From assembly GCF_020422885.1 (NCBI RefSeq), contig NZ_CP084622.1:4111001-4175000 (forward strand): a DNA stretch of 64,000 bases, written 5' to 3'. The position numbers and the translations under genes were made by a program. The notes below the pieces were generated by a model, which was given only the letters and a program-made list of their open reading frames with translations, did not search any database and was not told the DNA's origin. Shown one piece after another: positions 1 through 8,331 of the stretch. Within the stretch, counting starts at the first letter, position 1; the number at the start of each line of letters is the position of its first letter. The stretch is from Mesobacillus sp. S13 (GTDB lineage Bacteria; Bacillota; Bacilli; Bacillales; Cytobacillaceae).

Positions 1-1269
1 GGAGCAGGGAATCTAATTTTCCCGCCGTTTTTAGGACAGGAAGCTGGAGCGAACTTTTGGCCAGCGATGCTTGGTTTTGTTGTAACCGGAGTGGGGTTGC
101 CATTACTGACGGTTGTTGTCATTTCAATGGCTAAGGATGGCATAAAGGAAATCGGGTCAAAAGTTCACCCTGTATTTGCAGTGATTTTCAGCGCTGCTGT
201 TTATCTATCGATTGGGCCGTTCTTCGGTATTCCTAGAAGCGCAAACGTTGCTTTTGAAATGTCTGTCAAGCCGTTCCTTGGGGAATCAGGATCAAATCCC
301 CTGCTGCTTTTACTGTTTACATTAATCTTTTTCTCACTTGTTTACTGGGTTACGTTAAATCCTTCAAAAATGGTTGAACGGATCGGGAGCATCCTGACTC
401 CTGTTTTGCTTGTCGCTATCGTCATGCTGGTAATTGGAAGCTTTTTCAAACTGGATGGATCGTTTGGGGAGGTATCTGAAAAGTATGCGGCAGCACCATT
501 TGCTACAGGCTTCCTTGAAGGATACCTGACGATGGATACGATTGCCGCATTGGCCTTCGGGATCATTGTCGTTGGGGCTATCCAGCAGAAAAAAGAGCTG
601 GAACGCAGGCAGGTTGTAAGGGAAACATTGAAAGCTGGCGTAATCGCTGGCATCGGATTGGCTTTTGTATATGTAACTGTCGGCCTTCTTGGTGCAAAAA
701 TGGCATCGGTTGGTGAATACGAAAATGGTGGTGCGATTTTAACAGAATCAGCTAAGCAGATGTTCGGGGAACCTGGCATGCTGCTGCTCGGCTTGATTGT
801 AACACTCGCCTGCTTCACAACGGCAGTTGGCCTTGTAGCGGCGACAAGCCAATTTTTCGCAAAGACCATGCCTAAGGCTTCTTATAAGACTTACACACTC
901 GTTGTCACATTGGTCAGTTTATTAATCGCGAATCTTGGCCTTAACCAGATTATTTCGATATCAGTACCGGTGTTGATCGTTCTTTATCCAATCACAATCG
1001 TGCTTGTCATCCTGAGCTTCCTTGACCGTTTCTTCAAGGGAGCACGCGGAGTCTATGTTGGAGCAGTGTTTGCAACAGCACTTGTAAGCATAGTAGACGG
1101 TTTCAAGACCTTCGGAGTTGAATCAGAAGCACTCGGAGCACTACTAACATCATTGCCGCTATATGCAGAGGGACTCGGCTGGCTTCTGCCTGCACTTGTC
1201 GGCGCGCTAGCCGGTTGGGCTTTTGACAGGATGGTTCCATCTAAGGGGTTAAAGGCTGCTTCAGAGTAA
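1..1269 (+). CDS. brnQ: Branched-chain amino acid transporter BrnQ (5' truncated by window edge)
   Basis: Sodium-coupled uptake of leucine, isoleucine and valine across the cytoplasmic membrane (LIVCS family). The frame is open from base 1 and begins with GAGNLIFPP, the conserved first-helix motif of BrnQ, so the gene starts upstream of the window and about 20 N-terminal residues are missing from a usual 430-450. About 12 hydrophobic helices are visible, and SIGPFFGIPRSANVAFE is the conserved loop near residue 80 of the visible part. The ATG at 67 is internal and not the real start. A convergent terminator follows. Family call is secure; exact substrate preference is inferred. Confidence 0.93.
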   Translation, partial: GAGNLIFPPFLGQEAGANFWPAMLGFVVTGVGLPLLTVVVISMAKDGIKEIGSKVHPVFAVIFSAAVYLSIGPFFGIPRSANVAFEMSVKPFLGESGSNPLLLLLFTLIFFSLVYWVTLNPSKMVERIGSILTPVLLVAIVMLVIGSFFKLDGSFGEVSEKYAAAPFATGFLEGYLTMDTIAALAFGIIVVGAIQQKKELERRQVVRETLKAGVIAGIGLAFVYVTVGLLGAKMASVGEYENGGAILTESAKQMFGEPGMLLLGLIVTLACFTTAVGLVAATSQFFAKTMPKASYKTYTLVVTLVSLLIANLGLNQIISISVPVLIVLYPITIVLVILSFLDRFFKGARGVYVGAVFATALVSIVDGFKTFGVESEALGALLTSLPLYAEGLGWLLPALVGALAGWAFDRMVPSKGLKAASE

Positions 1270-1273
1270 AATA

Positions 1274-1320
1274 AAAAAAGCGGACCGGGCATGAAGAATG
1301 CCCGGTCCGTTATTGTTTTT
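1274..1320. terminator. Bidirectional intrinsic terminator between brnQ and GNAT gene
   Basis: A 12-bp perfect stem CGGACCGGGCAT / ATGCCCGGTCCG with a 5-nt loop (1281-1309), flanked by an A-run on the left and a T-rich run on the right. It can end transcription of both convergent genes. Confidence 0.85.
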
Positions 1321-1861
1321 ATAAGAAGAGTGCTTCCCACTCCGACCGTAAAATCCCCATATTGATTCGGTCATAAATTTTGCCATCACGATGGACTGCT
1401 TGCCTCACCCTTCCTTCAAGCTGAAAGCCGGCTTTTTGATAGGCACGGATTCCCCGCTCATTATACTCAATGACATCCAGACCGACACGGTTCAGGTTCA
1501 GTTCATGGAAGGCATACCGAAGAATGAGCTGCAGCGCTTCAGAACCATACCCTTTACCACGGTCATTGGCATTGCCGATGCCCATCGCAAGCATTCCTGC
1601 TCTGTTATTCCATTCAATGCTGTGAATGACGATAAATCCGATCAGCCTGTCATCCTCAATTGTCCTTAAGCGGAAGTAAAAGCTGTTCGAGCCAGGATTA
1701 CCCTCACCTTCAAAATGCTCAACAGGGCGTGGTACCGCAATGTCTGTATCCACATTCCTCAGGTACTCCGGATCTCCATCCCAGGAAGCGATGATGTCGG
1801 TATCCCCTTCCCTTTTTGCTGTAAGCTTTAGCGTTTGTCCGCGAAAAAGATTCACTGTCAT
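1319..1861 (-). CDS. GNAT family N-acetyltransferase (RimJ/RimL type)
   Basis: Predicted acetyl-CoA-dependent N-acetyltransferase of 180 residues. The acetyl-CoA loop is seen around residues 95-110 (GIGNANDRGKGYGSEAL), with the following helix and the NLNRVGLDVIEYNERGIRAYQKAGF stretch split over residues 120-145 typical of the RimJ/RimL subgroup. The subgroup acetylates protein N-termini, amino acids or antibiotics; no substrate can be assigned here. Start chosen at ATG 1861, preceded by TAGGAGAATA. Single gene, convergent with brnQ. Confidence 0.85.
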   Translation of the reverse strand: MTVNLFRGQTLKLTAKREGDTDIIASWDGDPEYLRNVDTDIAVPRPVEHFEGEGNPGSNSFYFRLRTIEDDRLIGFIVIHSIEWNNRAGMLAMGIGNANDRGKGYGSEALQLILRYAFHELNLNRVGLDVIEYNERGIRAYQKAGFQLEGRVRQAVHRDGKIYDRINMGILRSEWEALFL

Positions 1862-2346
1862 TATTTATTCTCCTATTCTATTATTAATTTCACCTCTTCA
1901 TCTGAAAAAAACAAGTTATATTTACGCAATATTCTATCCCCTTTAAGTTTGATATTTCCATCTTATGGTTTTTGGGCATGTTATGCAATAAAAATTCAGC
2001 AAGAAGAGGCAGCTACCATGTTATTGGTTTTAGTAGGTAGGAGAATTTGTAAGCGGAGAATTTCCGGCTATTGTATATAGAGGGCGCATATGAGGTGCTA
2101 ATAAGCGGAGATATTCCGTTTACCTGCAAAAAATAAGGCGAAATTTAATGATTTGAAAGAAATAAACGGAAAAACGACCCTTATTTTTAAAGAAATAAGG
2201 GTCGTTTCTAATTTAACCGAAATTTTTCCGTGTTTTTTTTAAACAATTTGATGACACCATTCAGTTATCACAGAAAATATCAAACTTCGAAAATTACCCA
2301 GCCCCTCAGCCGCTTCGGTCTGAATAGTGTGCTTACGCTTCTCTAT
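1862..2346. other. Intergenic region with paired AGCGGA repeats and a terminator
   Basis: No credible gene in 485 bases. It holds two short hairpin-like phrases, AAGCGGAGAATTTCCGGC (about 2051) and AAGCGGAGATATTCCGTTT (about 2103), and a strong hairpin at 2172-2207. The rest is AT-rich. Confidence 0.6.
2172..2207. terminator. Intrinsic terminator hairpin
   Basis: Stem AAACGACCCTTATTT / AAATAAGGGTCGTTT with a short loop. It lies about 140 bp downstream of the minus-strand MMPL gene and is a candidate terminator for that operon. Confidence 0.6.
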
Positions 2347-5300
2347 CTATACTCTTTTAAAAGGCCACCAGTTTGCTTGGCCGAAGTTCTTCACCAATAC
2401 CGGGATGAACAGCGGCAGCATGATGAATGCGTACAGGAACAATCCTACGAGGAGGATCGACGCGATTTGCAGCAATGACATCATTCCGGATGGCATCATC
2501 GCTGCGAACGTTCCGCCCAGGATGACGGCTGCCGAGATGATGACTGTTCCCATCTTCTTCATCGAAAGCAGCATCGCTTCAGAGATGGATAGATTCTTAT
2601 ACTCATTGAAACGGTCCATCAGGAAAATACTGTAGTCAACGCCAAGGGCAACGAGGATGACAAAGGCGAAGAACGGAACCGCCCAGCTGATGCCTGAGTA
2701 GCCAAGTATATCAACATAAATGACCTCGTTGACTGCCATTGCCGTATAATACGTTAAAATCAGCGACCCGATGATATAAATCGGCATGATGATGGAACGG
2801 AACAAGAATACCAGGATGATGCCGATCCCAAGCAGCATCAAAATGACCGTACGGGAATAATCCTGGCCGGACATCGTATCGAGGTCTGCGTTGGTGCTGG
2901 TGATGCCGCCAATGGCTACATCGGCATTTTCAAGCTTCGTTCCTTTTGTCGCGCGCTCAACCGCTTCTTCGATTTCAGCCACCTTCGCCATTGCCTCATT
3001 TGAATAAGGATTAGCCTTGAAAATAACATCCATTGTCATGACTTTACGGTCGTTTGACATATATACATCAAATACCTGGGTGAAATCCTCGCTCTCAAGG
3101 ACATCAGCAGGCAAATAAAAACCGTTGGAACCCGATTCAGCCAGCCCATCCAGGTATTCTTGCGCAGAGCCAAGACCTTCCGATACCTGATTCAACCCGT
3201 CCGTACTCTGGTTGAGTCCATCCGTAAGCTGTGCCAACTGGCCTCCAAGACCGCCAAAACCAGCAAGCAGCTGCTCCTGTCCTGCATTAATTCCAGTCAA
3301 ACCATTTGTGAGCTTAGGAAAATTATCAACGATCTTCCCCTGTCCGTCAGCAAGCTGATTCAATCCTGCCTGCTGCTGCTCGATTCCGTCGATGAGTTGT
3401 TGAAGTCCAGGGCCGAACTCAGCCTGCTTGGTAAGTGCACCTGCAAATGCTTCGTTTGCTTTTGACATGCCTCCTGTAATCAAAGGTAGTTTCTGATTCA
3501 GTTGATTCAACCCTGCTGAAGCTGTTGCAAGTTCAGTCTGCATGTAAGTGAGCTGGCCTTTTATTTCCTGGTAGTTTTGGTCTGCTTTTAACGTTTCATC
3601 TCTATTTTCTAAATAGCCAAAAAGCTTGCCATTTGCCTGGGAGATTCCACCCGATAGTCCGGCAATTCCCTCTCCAGCCTGTTTATAGCCCTTTTCAAGC
3701 TGATCCAGCCCAGTTTGCATTTCCACATACTTCCCCTGAAGCTCCTTATACCCAGCCAGCAAAGCTTCGGCTCCGGCCTTGGCTTCTGCCAAACCGGCCT
3801 GTATCTGGTCAGAACCGGCAGATCCCTGGCGGATGCCGTTTTCGATTTTGGCCAGATTTCCTTGGATTTCTCCAAGACCTGATTTAATTTCAGTTGTGCC
3901 ATTAATCAGCTGATTAATGCCATCAGTGGCACCCTCCAATTCTGGAGCTGACTTTGACAGTTCAGATTCAGCCTCTTGAAGACCTTCGCTGATTTTATCC
4001 AGGCCGTCTTTTCCTTCTCCAAGTCCGGAACCTAGTGTTTCAGCCTGCTTGGACACAAAGAAGTCCTCGATTGGTTCACCAGTTGGCCTTGTCACCGAGC
4101 GCACTGTGTCAACCAGGTCGACCTTTTCCAACTCGGAACTGATCTTCTCTGCCAGCTCGATGTATTCAGCCGAATCCATTCTTTCATCATTTTTCAAGAT
4201 GACCTGGGTTGGCATCGATTCACCAGGTCCGAAACTGTCGGCAATCGCATTGAAGGCTTTGATAGAATTTACATCGCCGCTGATTTCATCCAGTGAGTTG
4301 TAGCTTAATTCTCCGTCATAAGCTACAAGGAACGGCACACACACAGCTGCCACAATCAGCAGGCTCAGGAATGGGCGTGCCAGCGAGAAGGTTCCAACCG
4401 TGCCCCATAATTTGCTTTCCCCATGCTCGGCACTTTGCTTTGAAGGCCAGAAAATCTTTGTTCCTAATACCGCCATAAAAAATGGGACAATAGTGAATAA
4501 TCCAATCAAAAGCATGGCTACGCCGATCGCAACTGCAGCAGCGGACTGATATAAAATGAACTGCGAGAATCCGATGGCCGCGAAACCGATCATAACCGCT
4601 ATGCCACTGAAAAATACAGTACGCCCTGCATTTTTATAGGTAGCGACAATCGCATCTGCCACACTTTCATGGTGGGCAAGTTCTTCCTTAAATCGGCTGA
4701 GCAATAGAATGCAGTAATCGGTTCCGATTCCGAACAATACAGCCACGAGGAATATCTGCGTATAGTTCGAGAGCGGGAAATCCACTCGATCAACGAGCAT
4801 CGCTACAATCGATTGTGATACGAGATAGGCCATTCCAACTGTCAGCAATGGAATGATAGGAGCGATGACCGACCTGAACACAAGCAAAAGCACGACAAGG
4901 ATAAAGACGACCGTGATTCCTTCCGTCTTTTTCAAACCTTCTTCAGAGCTGTTCATCAAGTCTTCATTGATCAGCCACTGACTTGTGTAATAATGGTCGA
5001 CTTCGACATCTTCGATCGTTCCATAAAGCAGCTTGCTTACCTCGGAGGGCTCCCGGTCATTCCAGCTGACCGTCACCGATGTCAAAATTGATTTTCCATC
5101 TTCTGATACAAGCTGTTCCTTCAGGCTCTCCTCATTGAAATGAGTCAGGATGTCGGTAATCCCGATTTCATCCCTGTTAGCTTCAAGTTCGCGGATTGCT
5201 TTTTCCGCCTCCTTGATTTCTGCCTGAGTCAATTTTTTCTCACTGTGGAAGACGAGAGCGACCTGGGTTTCATCGCCTCCGCCTTCCTGTTCCCTGACTT

Positions 5301-5466
5301 CATCCATGATCTTGCCAGCCAGGGTCGATGAATATTCATCAGGTACGGTGATTTGTCCTTTTTCCCGGACAAGATCCGCCATATTCGGTGCGGCCATGAA
5401 CAGACCTGCAGCTACAAGAATCCACGCAATAATAACAATCCATTTCTGCTTTATTATGAATTTCAC
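2347..5466 (-). CDS. MMPL/RND family transporter
   Basis: Large inner-membrane exporter of 1039 residues (YdfJ/MmpL-like). It has two RND halves: one helix near residue 10, then five near 185-345 containing GIGTDYCILLLSRF, and a second set near 865-1030 containing GVDYSIFLMDRFNEY; these Asp-Tyr motifs are proton-relay hallmarks of MMPL proteins. Between them residues of about 480-790 form a long repetitive GLxxLxxG/GLNQL segment, probably an extended extracytoplasmic coiled coil as in YhgE-type proteins. The start is GTG 5466 behind AGGGTGG, one base after the MarR stop, so both are one transcript. Substrate unknown; drug or lipid efflux is inferred from the MarR partner. Confidence 0.9.
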   Translation of the reverse strand: MKFIIKQKWIVIIAWILVAAGLFMAAPNMADLVREKGQITVPDEYSSTLAGKIMDEVREQEGGGDETQVALVFHSEKKLTQAEIKEAEKAIRELEANRDEIGITDILTHFNEESLKEQLVSEDGKSILTSVTVSWNDREPSEVSKLLYGTIEDVEVDHYYTSQWLINEDLMNSSEEGLKKTEGITVVFILVVLLLVFRSVIAPIIPLLTVGMAYLVSQSIVAMLVDRVDFPLSNYTQIFLVAVLFGIGTDYCILLLSRFKEELAHHESVADAIVATYKNAGRTVFFSGIAVMIGFAAIGFSQFILYQSAAAVAIGVAMLLIGLFTIVPFFMAVLGTKIFWPSKQSAEHGESKLWGTVGTFSLARPFLSLLIVAAVCVPFLVAYDGELSYNSLDEISGDVNSIKAFNAIADSFGPGESMPTQVILKNDERMDSAEYIELAEKISSELEKVDLVDTVRSVTRPTGEPIEDFFVSKQAETLGSGLGEGKDGLDKISEGLQEAESELSKSAPELEGATDGINQLINGTTEIKSGLGEIQGNLAKIENGIRQGSAGSDQIQAGLAEAKAGAEALLAGYKELQGKYVEMQTGLDQLEKGYKQAGEGIAGLSGGISQANGKLFGYLENRDETLKADQNYQEIKGQLTYMQTELATASAGLNQLNQKLPLITGGMSKANEAFAGALTKQAEFGPGLQQLIDGIEQQQAGLNQLADGQGKIVDNFPKLTNGLTGINAGQEQLLAGFGGLGGQLAQLTDGLNQSTDGLNQVSEGLGSAQEYLDGLAESGSNGFYLPADVLESEDFTQVFDVYMSNDRKVMTMDVIFKANPYSNEAMAKVAEIEEAVERATKGTKLENADVAIGGITSTNADLDTMSGQDYSRTVILMLLGIGIILVFLFRSIIMPIYIIGSLILTYYTAMAVNEVIYVDILGYSGISWAVPFFAFVILVALGVDYSIFLMDRFNEYKNLSISEAMLLSMKKMGTVIISAAVILGGTFAAMMPSGMMSLLQIASILLVGLFLYAFIMLPLFIPVLVKNFGQANWWPFKRV

Positions 5467-5467
5467 G

Positions 5468-5923
5468 CTATTCCACCCTACTCTTTCTTTCTGCTAAAAT
5501 ATCATTCAGCTTGTCGTATGTCTTAAGGAACTGGACGATTTCCTCCTGGTCGAACTGTGTAATAAACGATTCAACAAGGGAGTGAATCCGCTCCTCCGTT
5601 TTTTGGAACATTTCGTTTCCTTTATCCGTCAAAGCCAGATATACCAAACGCCTGTCATTTTCATCCCTCGTTCTCTGGATGAAGCCTTTTTCCCATAAGC
5701 GCGTAATAATTGCGGTAATTGCACTCTTTTTCACATCAAAAACTTCTGCCAGCTCGGACGATGTGCATGAACCGACCTTATTGATATAGCGCAATGTATA
5801 GTGCTGATCATTCGTAAGATCTGATCCGATTTCTTCCTTGATCATCCCCTCGGCAATCTTGTTGACTGAAAAAGAAACATGAATATAATGGTCCACTAAA
5901 TCCTTTATTGATTTCTCACACAT
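5468..5923 (-). CDS. MarR family transcriptional regulator
   Basis: A 151-residue winged-helix regulator. The MarR core is clear: LRYINKVGSCTSSELAEVF leads into the recognition helix VKKSAITAIITRL and the wing RTRDENDRRLVYLALTDKG (about residues 85-105). It is the first gene of a two-gene operon with the MMPL exporter and probably represses it until a ligand binds. A palindromic candidate operator lies about 37 bp upstream of the start. Ligand unknown. Confidence 0.92.
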   Translation of the reverse strand: MCEKSIKDLVDHYIHVSFSVNKIAEGMIKEEIGSDLTNDQHYTLRYINKVGSCTSSELAEVFDVKKSAITAIITRLWEKGFIQRTRDENDRRLVYLALTDKGNEMFQKTEERIHSLVESFITQFDQEEIVQFLKTYDKLNDILAERKSRVE

Positions 5924-5959
5924 GTATGTCTATTCACCCCGCTCAAAACTTATTCCATT

Positions 5960-5982
5960 GTTTAACTGTTAAACTGTTTAAC
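5960..5982. promoter_or_regulatory. Candidate MarR operator upstream of the marR-mmpL operon
   Basis: GTTTAAC-T-GTTAAAC is a perfect 15-bp palindrome with a central base, and a third half-site GTTTAAC follows after one more T. Three alternating 7-mers are thus spaced 8 bp apart. Position just upstream of an autoregulated MarR gene and the symmetry support an operator; binding is inferred. Confidence 0.55.
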
Positions 5983-6060
5983 TATTAATCATTTTAACTT
6001 TATTCCTAATCAATAATCATGTCAATAAAAAAGAGGCTGACAGATGAAATCGGCAGCCCA

Positions 6061-6489
6061 TTAGAAAGTATTATAAATATTTTCACATTCTTCTCCAGTC
6101 GGTTCGTAAAAGCAATGGAGCTTGAAACGGCCAGCGAGCGGCTGATTGTACCAGGTCGGCGGACAATCACCCGGCGGCCGGAAATACCAGAGCGAAAATT
6201 TGGATGGCCATAGCCGTTCGCCTTTAACCGCCCGCCTTGCCAGCCTCTTTTCCACTTCCCTGGCCCTCTGGTAAAAATAACCCTTCTGGGTAGCCTCAAA
6301 GGCGTGCTCCTGATAAATCATCTGCGGAATCGTCCTTAACCCTTTAAAATCAGAACAATTCCCCCGTATCCGATTGATCCCCACATTCCCTATCATCAGC
6401 ATCCCCTGCTGGCCTTCCCCCTCACCTTCTGCCCTCAGAAGTCTGGCCAACAAATCTATATCCGCCTCTGTATGCTTTACAACTGCCAT
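6061..6489 (-). CDS. cwlJ: Spore cortex-lytic cell wall hydrolase CwlJ
   Basis: Cell wall hydrolase of 142 residues, the same length as B. subtilis CwlJ. It degrades cortex peptidoglycan during germination, activated by Ca-dipicolinate, and is located in the spore coat. The SleB/CwlJ catalytic domain fills the protein: the conserved LLARLLRAEGEGEGQQGM contains the catalytic Glu, then NVGINRIRGNCSDFKG and the C-terminal WYNQPLAGRFKLHCFYEP. It has no signal peptide, as expected for CwlJ and unlike SleB. Its usual partner gerQ is not next to it. Confidence 0.92.
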   Translation of the reverse strand: MAVVKHTEADIDLLARLLRAEGEGEGQQGMLMIGNVGINRIRGNCSDFKGLRTIPQMIYQEHAFEATQKGYFYQRAREVEKRLARRAVKGERLWPSKFSLWYFRPPGDCPPTWYNQPLAGRFKLHCFYEPTGEECENIYNTF

Positions 6490-6672
6490 GGCAAAACCTC
6501 CACCAACAGATTCTTAGTACATAGGTGAAAAATTCTTCTGTTCTCTTAGGCTGCATTCTTGCATTATTAAACATATTGTTCAAGAGCTCGGGCTATACGG
6601 ATTTCTTGTTATTTGATAACGAAATCCCTTTGTACTGTATAAGATGTTAGAAGGATGAAGGCGGAGATTAGG

Positions 6673-7227
6673 ATGAAAAATGAGACCAAGGAACTTTTTG
6701 GTGAGTGGGTACAGGCGGCCGGAACAACACTAGCTGCAATTGGCAGTACACCTCTGAAGAGATTTACCGAAAGCCAGCTTATAAATTTTATTGTGTGGGG
6801 GAACGAACTGCAGGCTTTAGGCAATTCACTAATTGCAGACAGTGAAACCAACTTTACAATTGACAAGATCGGAAATCAAATCCAAGCTACCGGAAATGTC
6901 ACCACGCTCGCTGGCTTTATTCTGCCTGTCGGTGAAGGGACTACATTGAAATTAGATATTAAAGGTAATCTGCTCCAAGCCCTCGGTGGCAGTGCTTCCC
7001 TCTCAGTAATTTTAGTTGAGGAATCTTCAATTGACGCTCTCTACATTTTATATGGAATACTCTTGCAAGTAATCGGCAACTCGATGCAGGCAATCGGGGG
7101 AATTATTGACCTGCGCGGCGGTGAAGGCGGGAAAATCATCACCTCTGGAAGCTGGATTCAGGCCATAGGTTCCATTATCCAGGCAGTCGGGGTTACTAAT
7201 GATTTTGTGGATAAATATGGTTCATAA
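6673..7227 (+). CDS. Repetitive DUF6944-like protein
   Basis: Soluble, low-charge protein of 184 residues made of repeated LQAxGN-type units: ELQALGNSL, QIQATGNVT, LLQALGGSA, LLQVIGNSMQAIGG, WIQAIGSIIQAVG. Spacing is about 25-35 residues with a mixed hydrophobic-glycine pattern. I recognise this as the DUF6944 repetitive family of Bacillaceae; function unknown. The start at 6673 is preferred because GGCGGAG lies 7 nt upstream; the earlier ATG at 6655 has no properly spaced site. The gene stands alone, divergent from cwlJ, so a spore-related role is possible but unsupported. Confidence 0.75.
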   Translation: MKNETKELFGEWVQAAGTTLAAIGSTPLKRFTESQLINFIVWGNELQALGNSLIADSETNFTIDKIGNQIQATGNVTTLAGFILPVGEGTTLKLDIKGNLLQALGGSASLSVILVEESSIDALYILYGILLQVIGNSMQAIGGIIDLRGGEGGKIITSGSWIQAIGSIIQAVGVTNDFVDKYGS

Positions 7228-7317
7228 GCAGAAATATTCTTGTTTCCTTCAAATCAGCCCAGGGTAAATTCATAATACCTTTATACAGGTAATCCAGCAA
7301 TCGAGGAGGTAATAAAC

Positions 7318-7587
7318 ATGGCAAAGAATAGTGATAACGGAAGGGAACGCGAAGGTTATTTCAAGGACCGCGCTGGAACAGATGATGCAAGATTCCACGC
7401 CGTGCCCCATGATGAAGAAGGCTGGGCAGTCAAAAGAGAAGGACAGGATGAGCCGGAACTCACGACTGATTCAAAATCCGAGGCTGTAAATGAAGCCCAA
7501 CGAATGGCTGAAGAAGCCGGTACGATAGCATACATCCATGATGAAGACGGGCAGATTGAGGACCAGGTCAATTACAGCAGCAGATGA
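7318..7587 (+). CDS. DUF2188 domain-containing protein
   Basis: Small acidic, hydrophilic protein of 89 residues. The DUF2188 pattern is visible: HAVPHDEEGWAVKREGQDEP followed by SEAVNEAQRMAEEAG and a short IAYIHDEDGQI strand. Function unknown; members resemble small stress-related proteins with a beta-beta-alpha-beta fold. A strong GAGGAGG site precedes the ATG. A bidirectional hairpin follows at 7612-7638. Confidence 0.8.
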   Translation: MAKNSDNGREREGYFKDRAGTDDARFHAVPHDEEGWAVKREGQDEPELTTDSKSEAVNEAQRMAEEAGTIAYIHDEDGQIEDQVNYSSR

Positions 7588-7610
7588 TTTTAATAGAATG
7601 TTACTAAGAT

Positions 7611-7641
7611 TAAAGCCTTGCAGACCCCTGCAAGGCTTTAA
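7611..7641. terminator. Bidirectional intrinsic terminator
   Basis: Stem AAAGCCTTGCAG / CTGCAAGGCTTT with a 3-4-nt loop between the convergent DUF2188 and flavoprotein genes. Confidence 0.85.
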
Positions 7642-7645
7642 TAAA

Positions 7646-8209
7646 TTATGCTTTTAATACATCGTGGTCCACATAACGCTCGCCATTCAGGTCACTGATG
7701 ACGTTGATGGCAACCTTCGCGCCGTCTCCAGCTGTGACGATTGTGTGCATGCTGACGCCTGCACAAGTGCCTGCAGCCCAAATGCCTTCAACATTTGTTT
7801 TTCCGGCAGCATCTACGTCAAAAATCGTCTTGATTCTTGGCTCTGTGCCATCTTTTGTTGCAATACCTGATGCATCTGCTACATCCGTCATCATGCCTGA
7901 TGCGATGATGACATGCTTTGCTTCATACTCGCCGTTTTCAGTTACGACTTTAACGCCGTCGTCTGTTTTGCTGACTGAAGTCACTGTCGTTTCAACGAAC
8001 TCTGCACCAAACTTTTTCGCCTGCTTGATGCCCGTTTCAACTAAGTCAGGGCCTGCGATTTCAGGAGCTCCGTAGTGGTTCTCCATCCAGGCACGCTTCG
8101 TTACACTTTTATTGTTGTCCAGCACGATTGTTTTTTTGCCAGCCTTTGCCGCGAAAATTGCTGCGCTTCCGCCTGCAGGGCCCGCTCCGATAATTGCTAC
8201 ATCATACAT
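7646..8209 (-). CDS. Half-size thioredoxin-reductase-like FAD protein (paralogue 1)
   Basis: A 187-residue flavoprotein of the Pyr_redox_2/TrxB fold. It has the N-terminal dinucleotide motif [20 protein letters not shown] (residues 6-25) and the C-terminal FAD motif with GIWAAGTCAG near residue 142. The roughly 120-residue NADPH-binding insert and the redox CxxC pair of TrxB (about 316 residues) are absent. It is closely similar to the equally long gene at 17545. It may use another reductant or a partner protein; function unknown. AGGAGGATTTTTCCT precedes the ATG. Confidence 0.85.
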   Translation of the reverse strand: MYDVAIIGAGPAGGSAAIFAAKAGKKTIVLDNNKSVTKRAWMENHYGAPEIAGPDLVETGIKQAKKFGAEFVETTVTSVSKTDDGVKVVTENGEYEAKHVIIASGMMTDVADASGIATKDGTEPRIKTIFDVDAAGKTNVEGIWAAGTCAGVSMHTIVTAGDGAKVAINVISDLNGERYVDHDVLKA

Positions 8210-8304
8210 AGGAAAAATCCTCCTTTTCTCTATTTCAATATAATCATAACAAACTTCTTTCTATAAGCGAAAGTTTTAAACCTAGGAGTTTTATCATAAA
8301 AAAT

Positions 8305-8326
8305 AACCCATCCATTAGGATGAGTT
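8305..8326 (-). terminator. Intrinsic terminator after the permease operon
   Basis: Read on the minus strand, stem AACTCATCC / GGATGGGTT with a TAAT loop is followed by ATTTTTTAT. Confidence 0.8.
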
Positions 8327-8331
8327 CTCTA

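Noticed and set aside
342..869. 175-codon ORF antisense to brnQ
   Set aside because: Antisense shadow of a clear membrane transporter; no start signal and no recognisable domain.
1740..2080. Short plus-strand ORFs upstream of the GNAT gene
   Set aside because: They begin inside the antisense of the GNAT gene and have no start signal or family resemblance.
2230..2635. Two short plus-strand ORFs over the end of the MMPL gene
   Set aside because: Antisense shadows of the MMPL C-terminus without ribosome binding sites.
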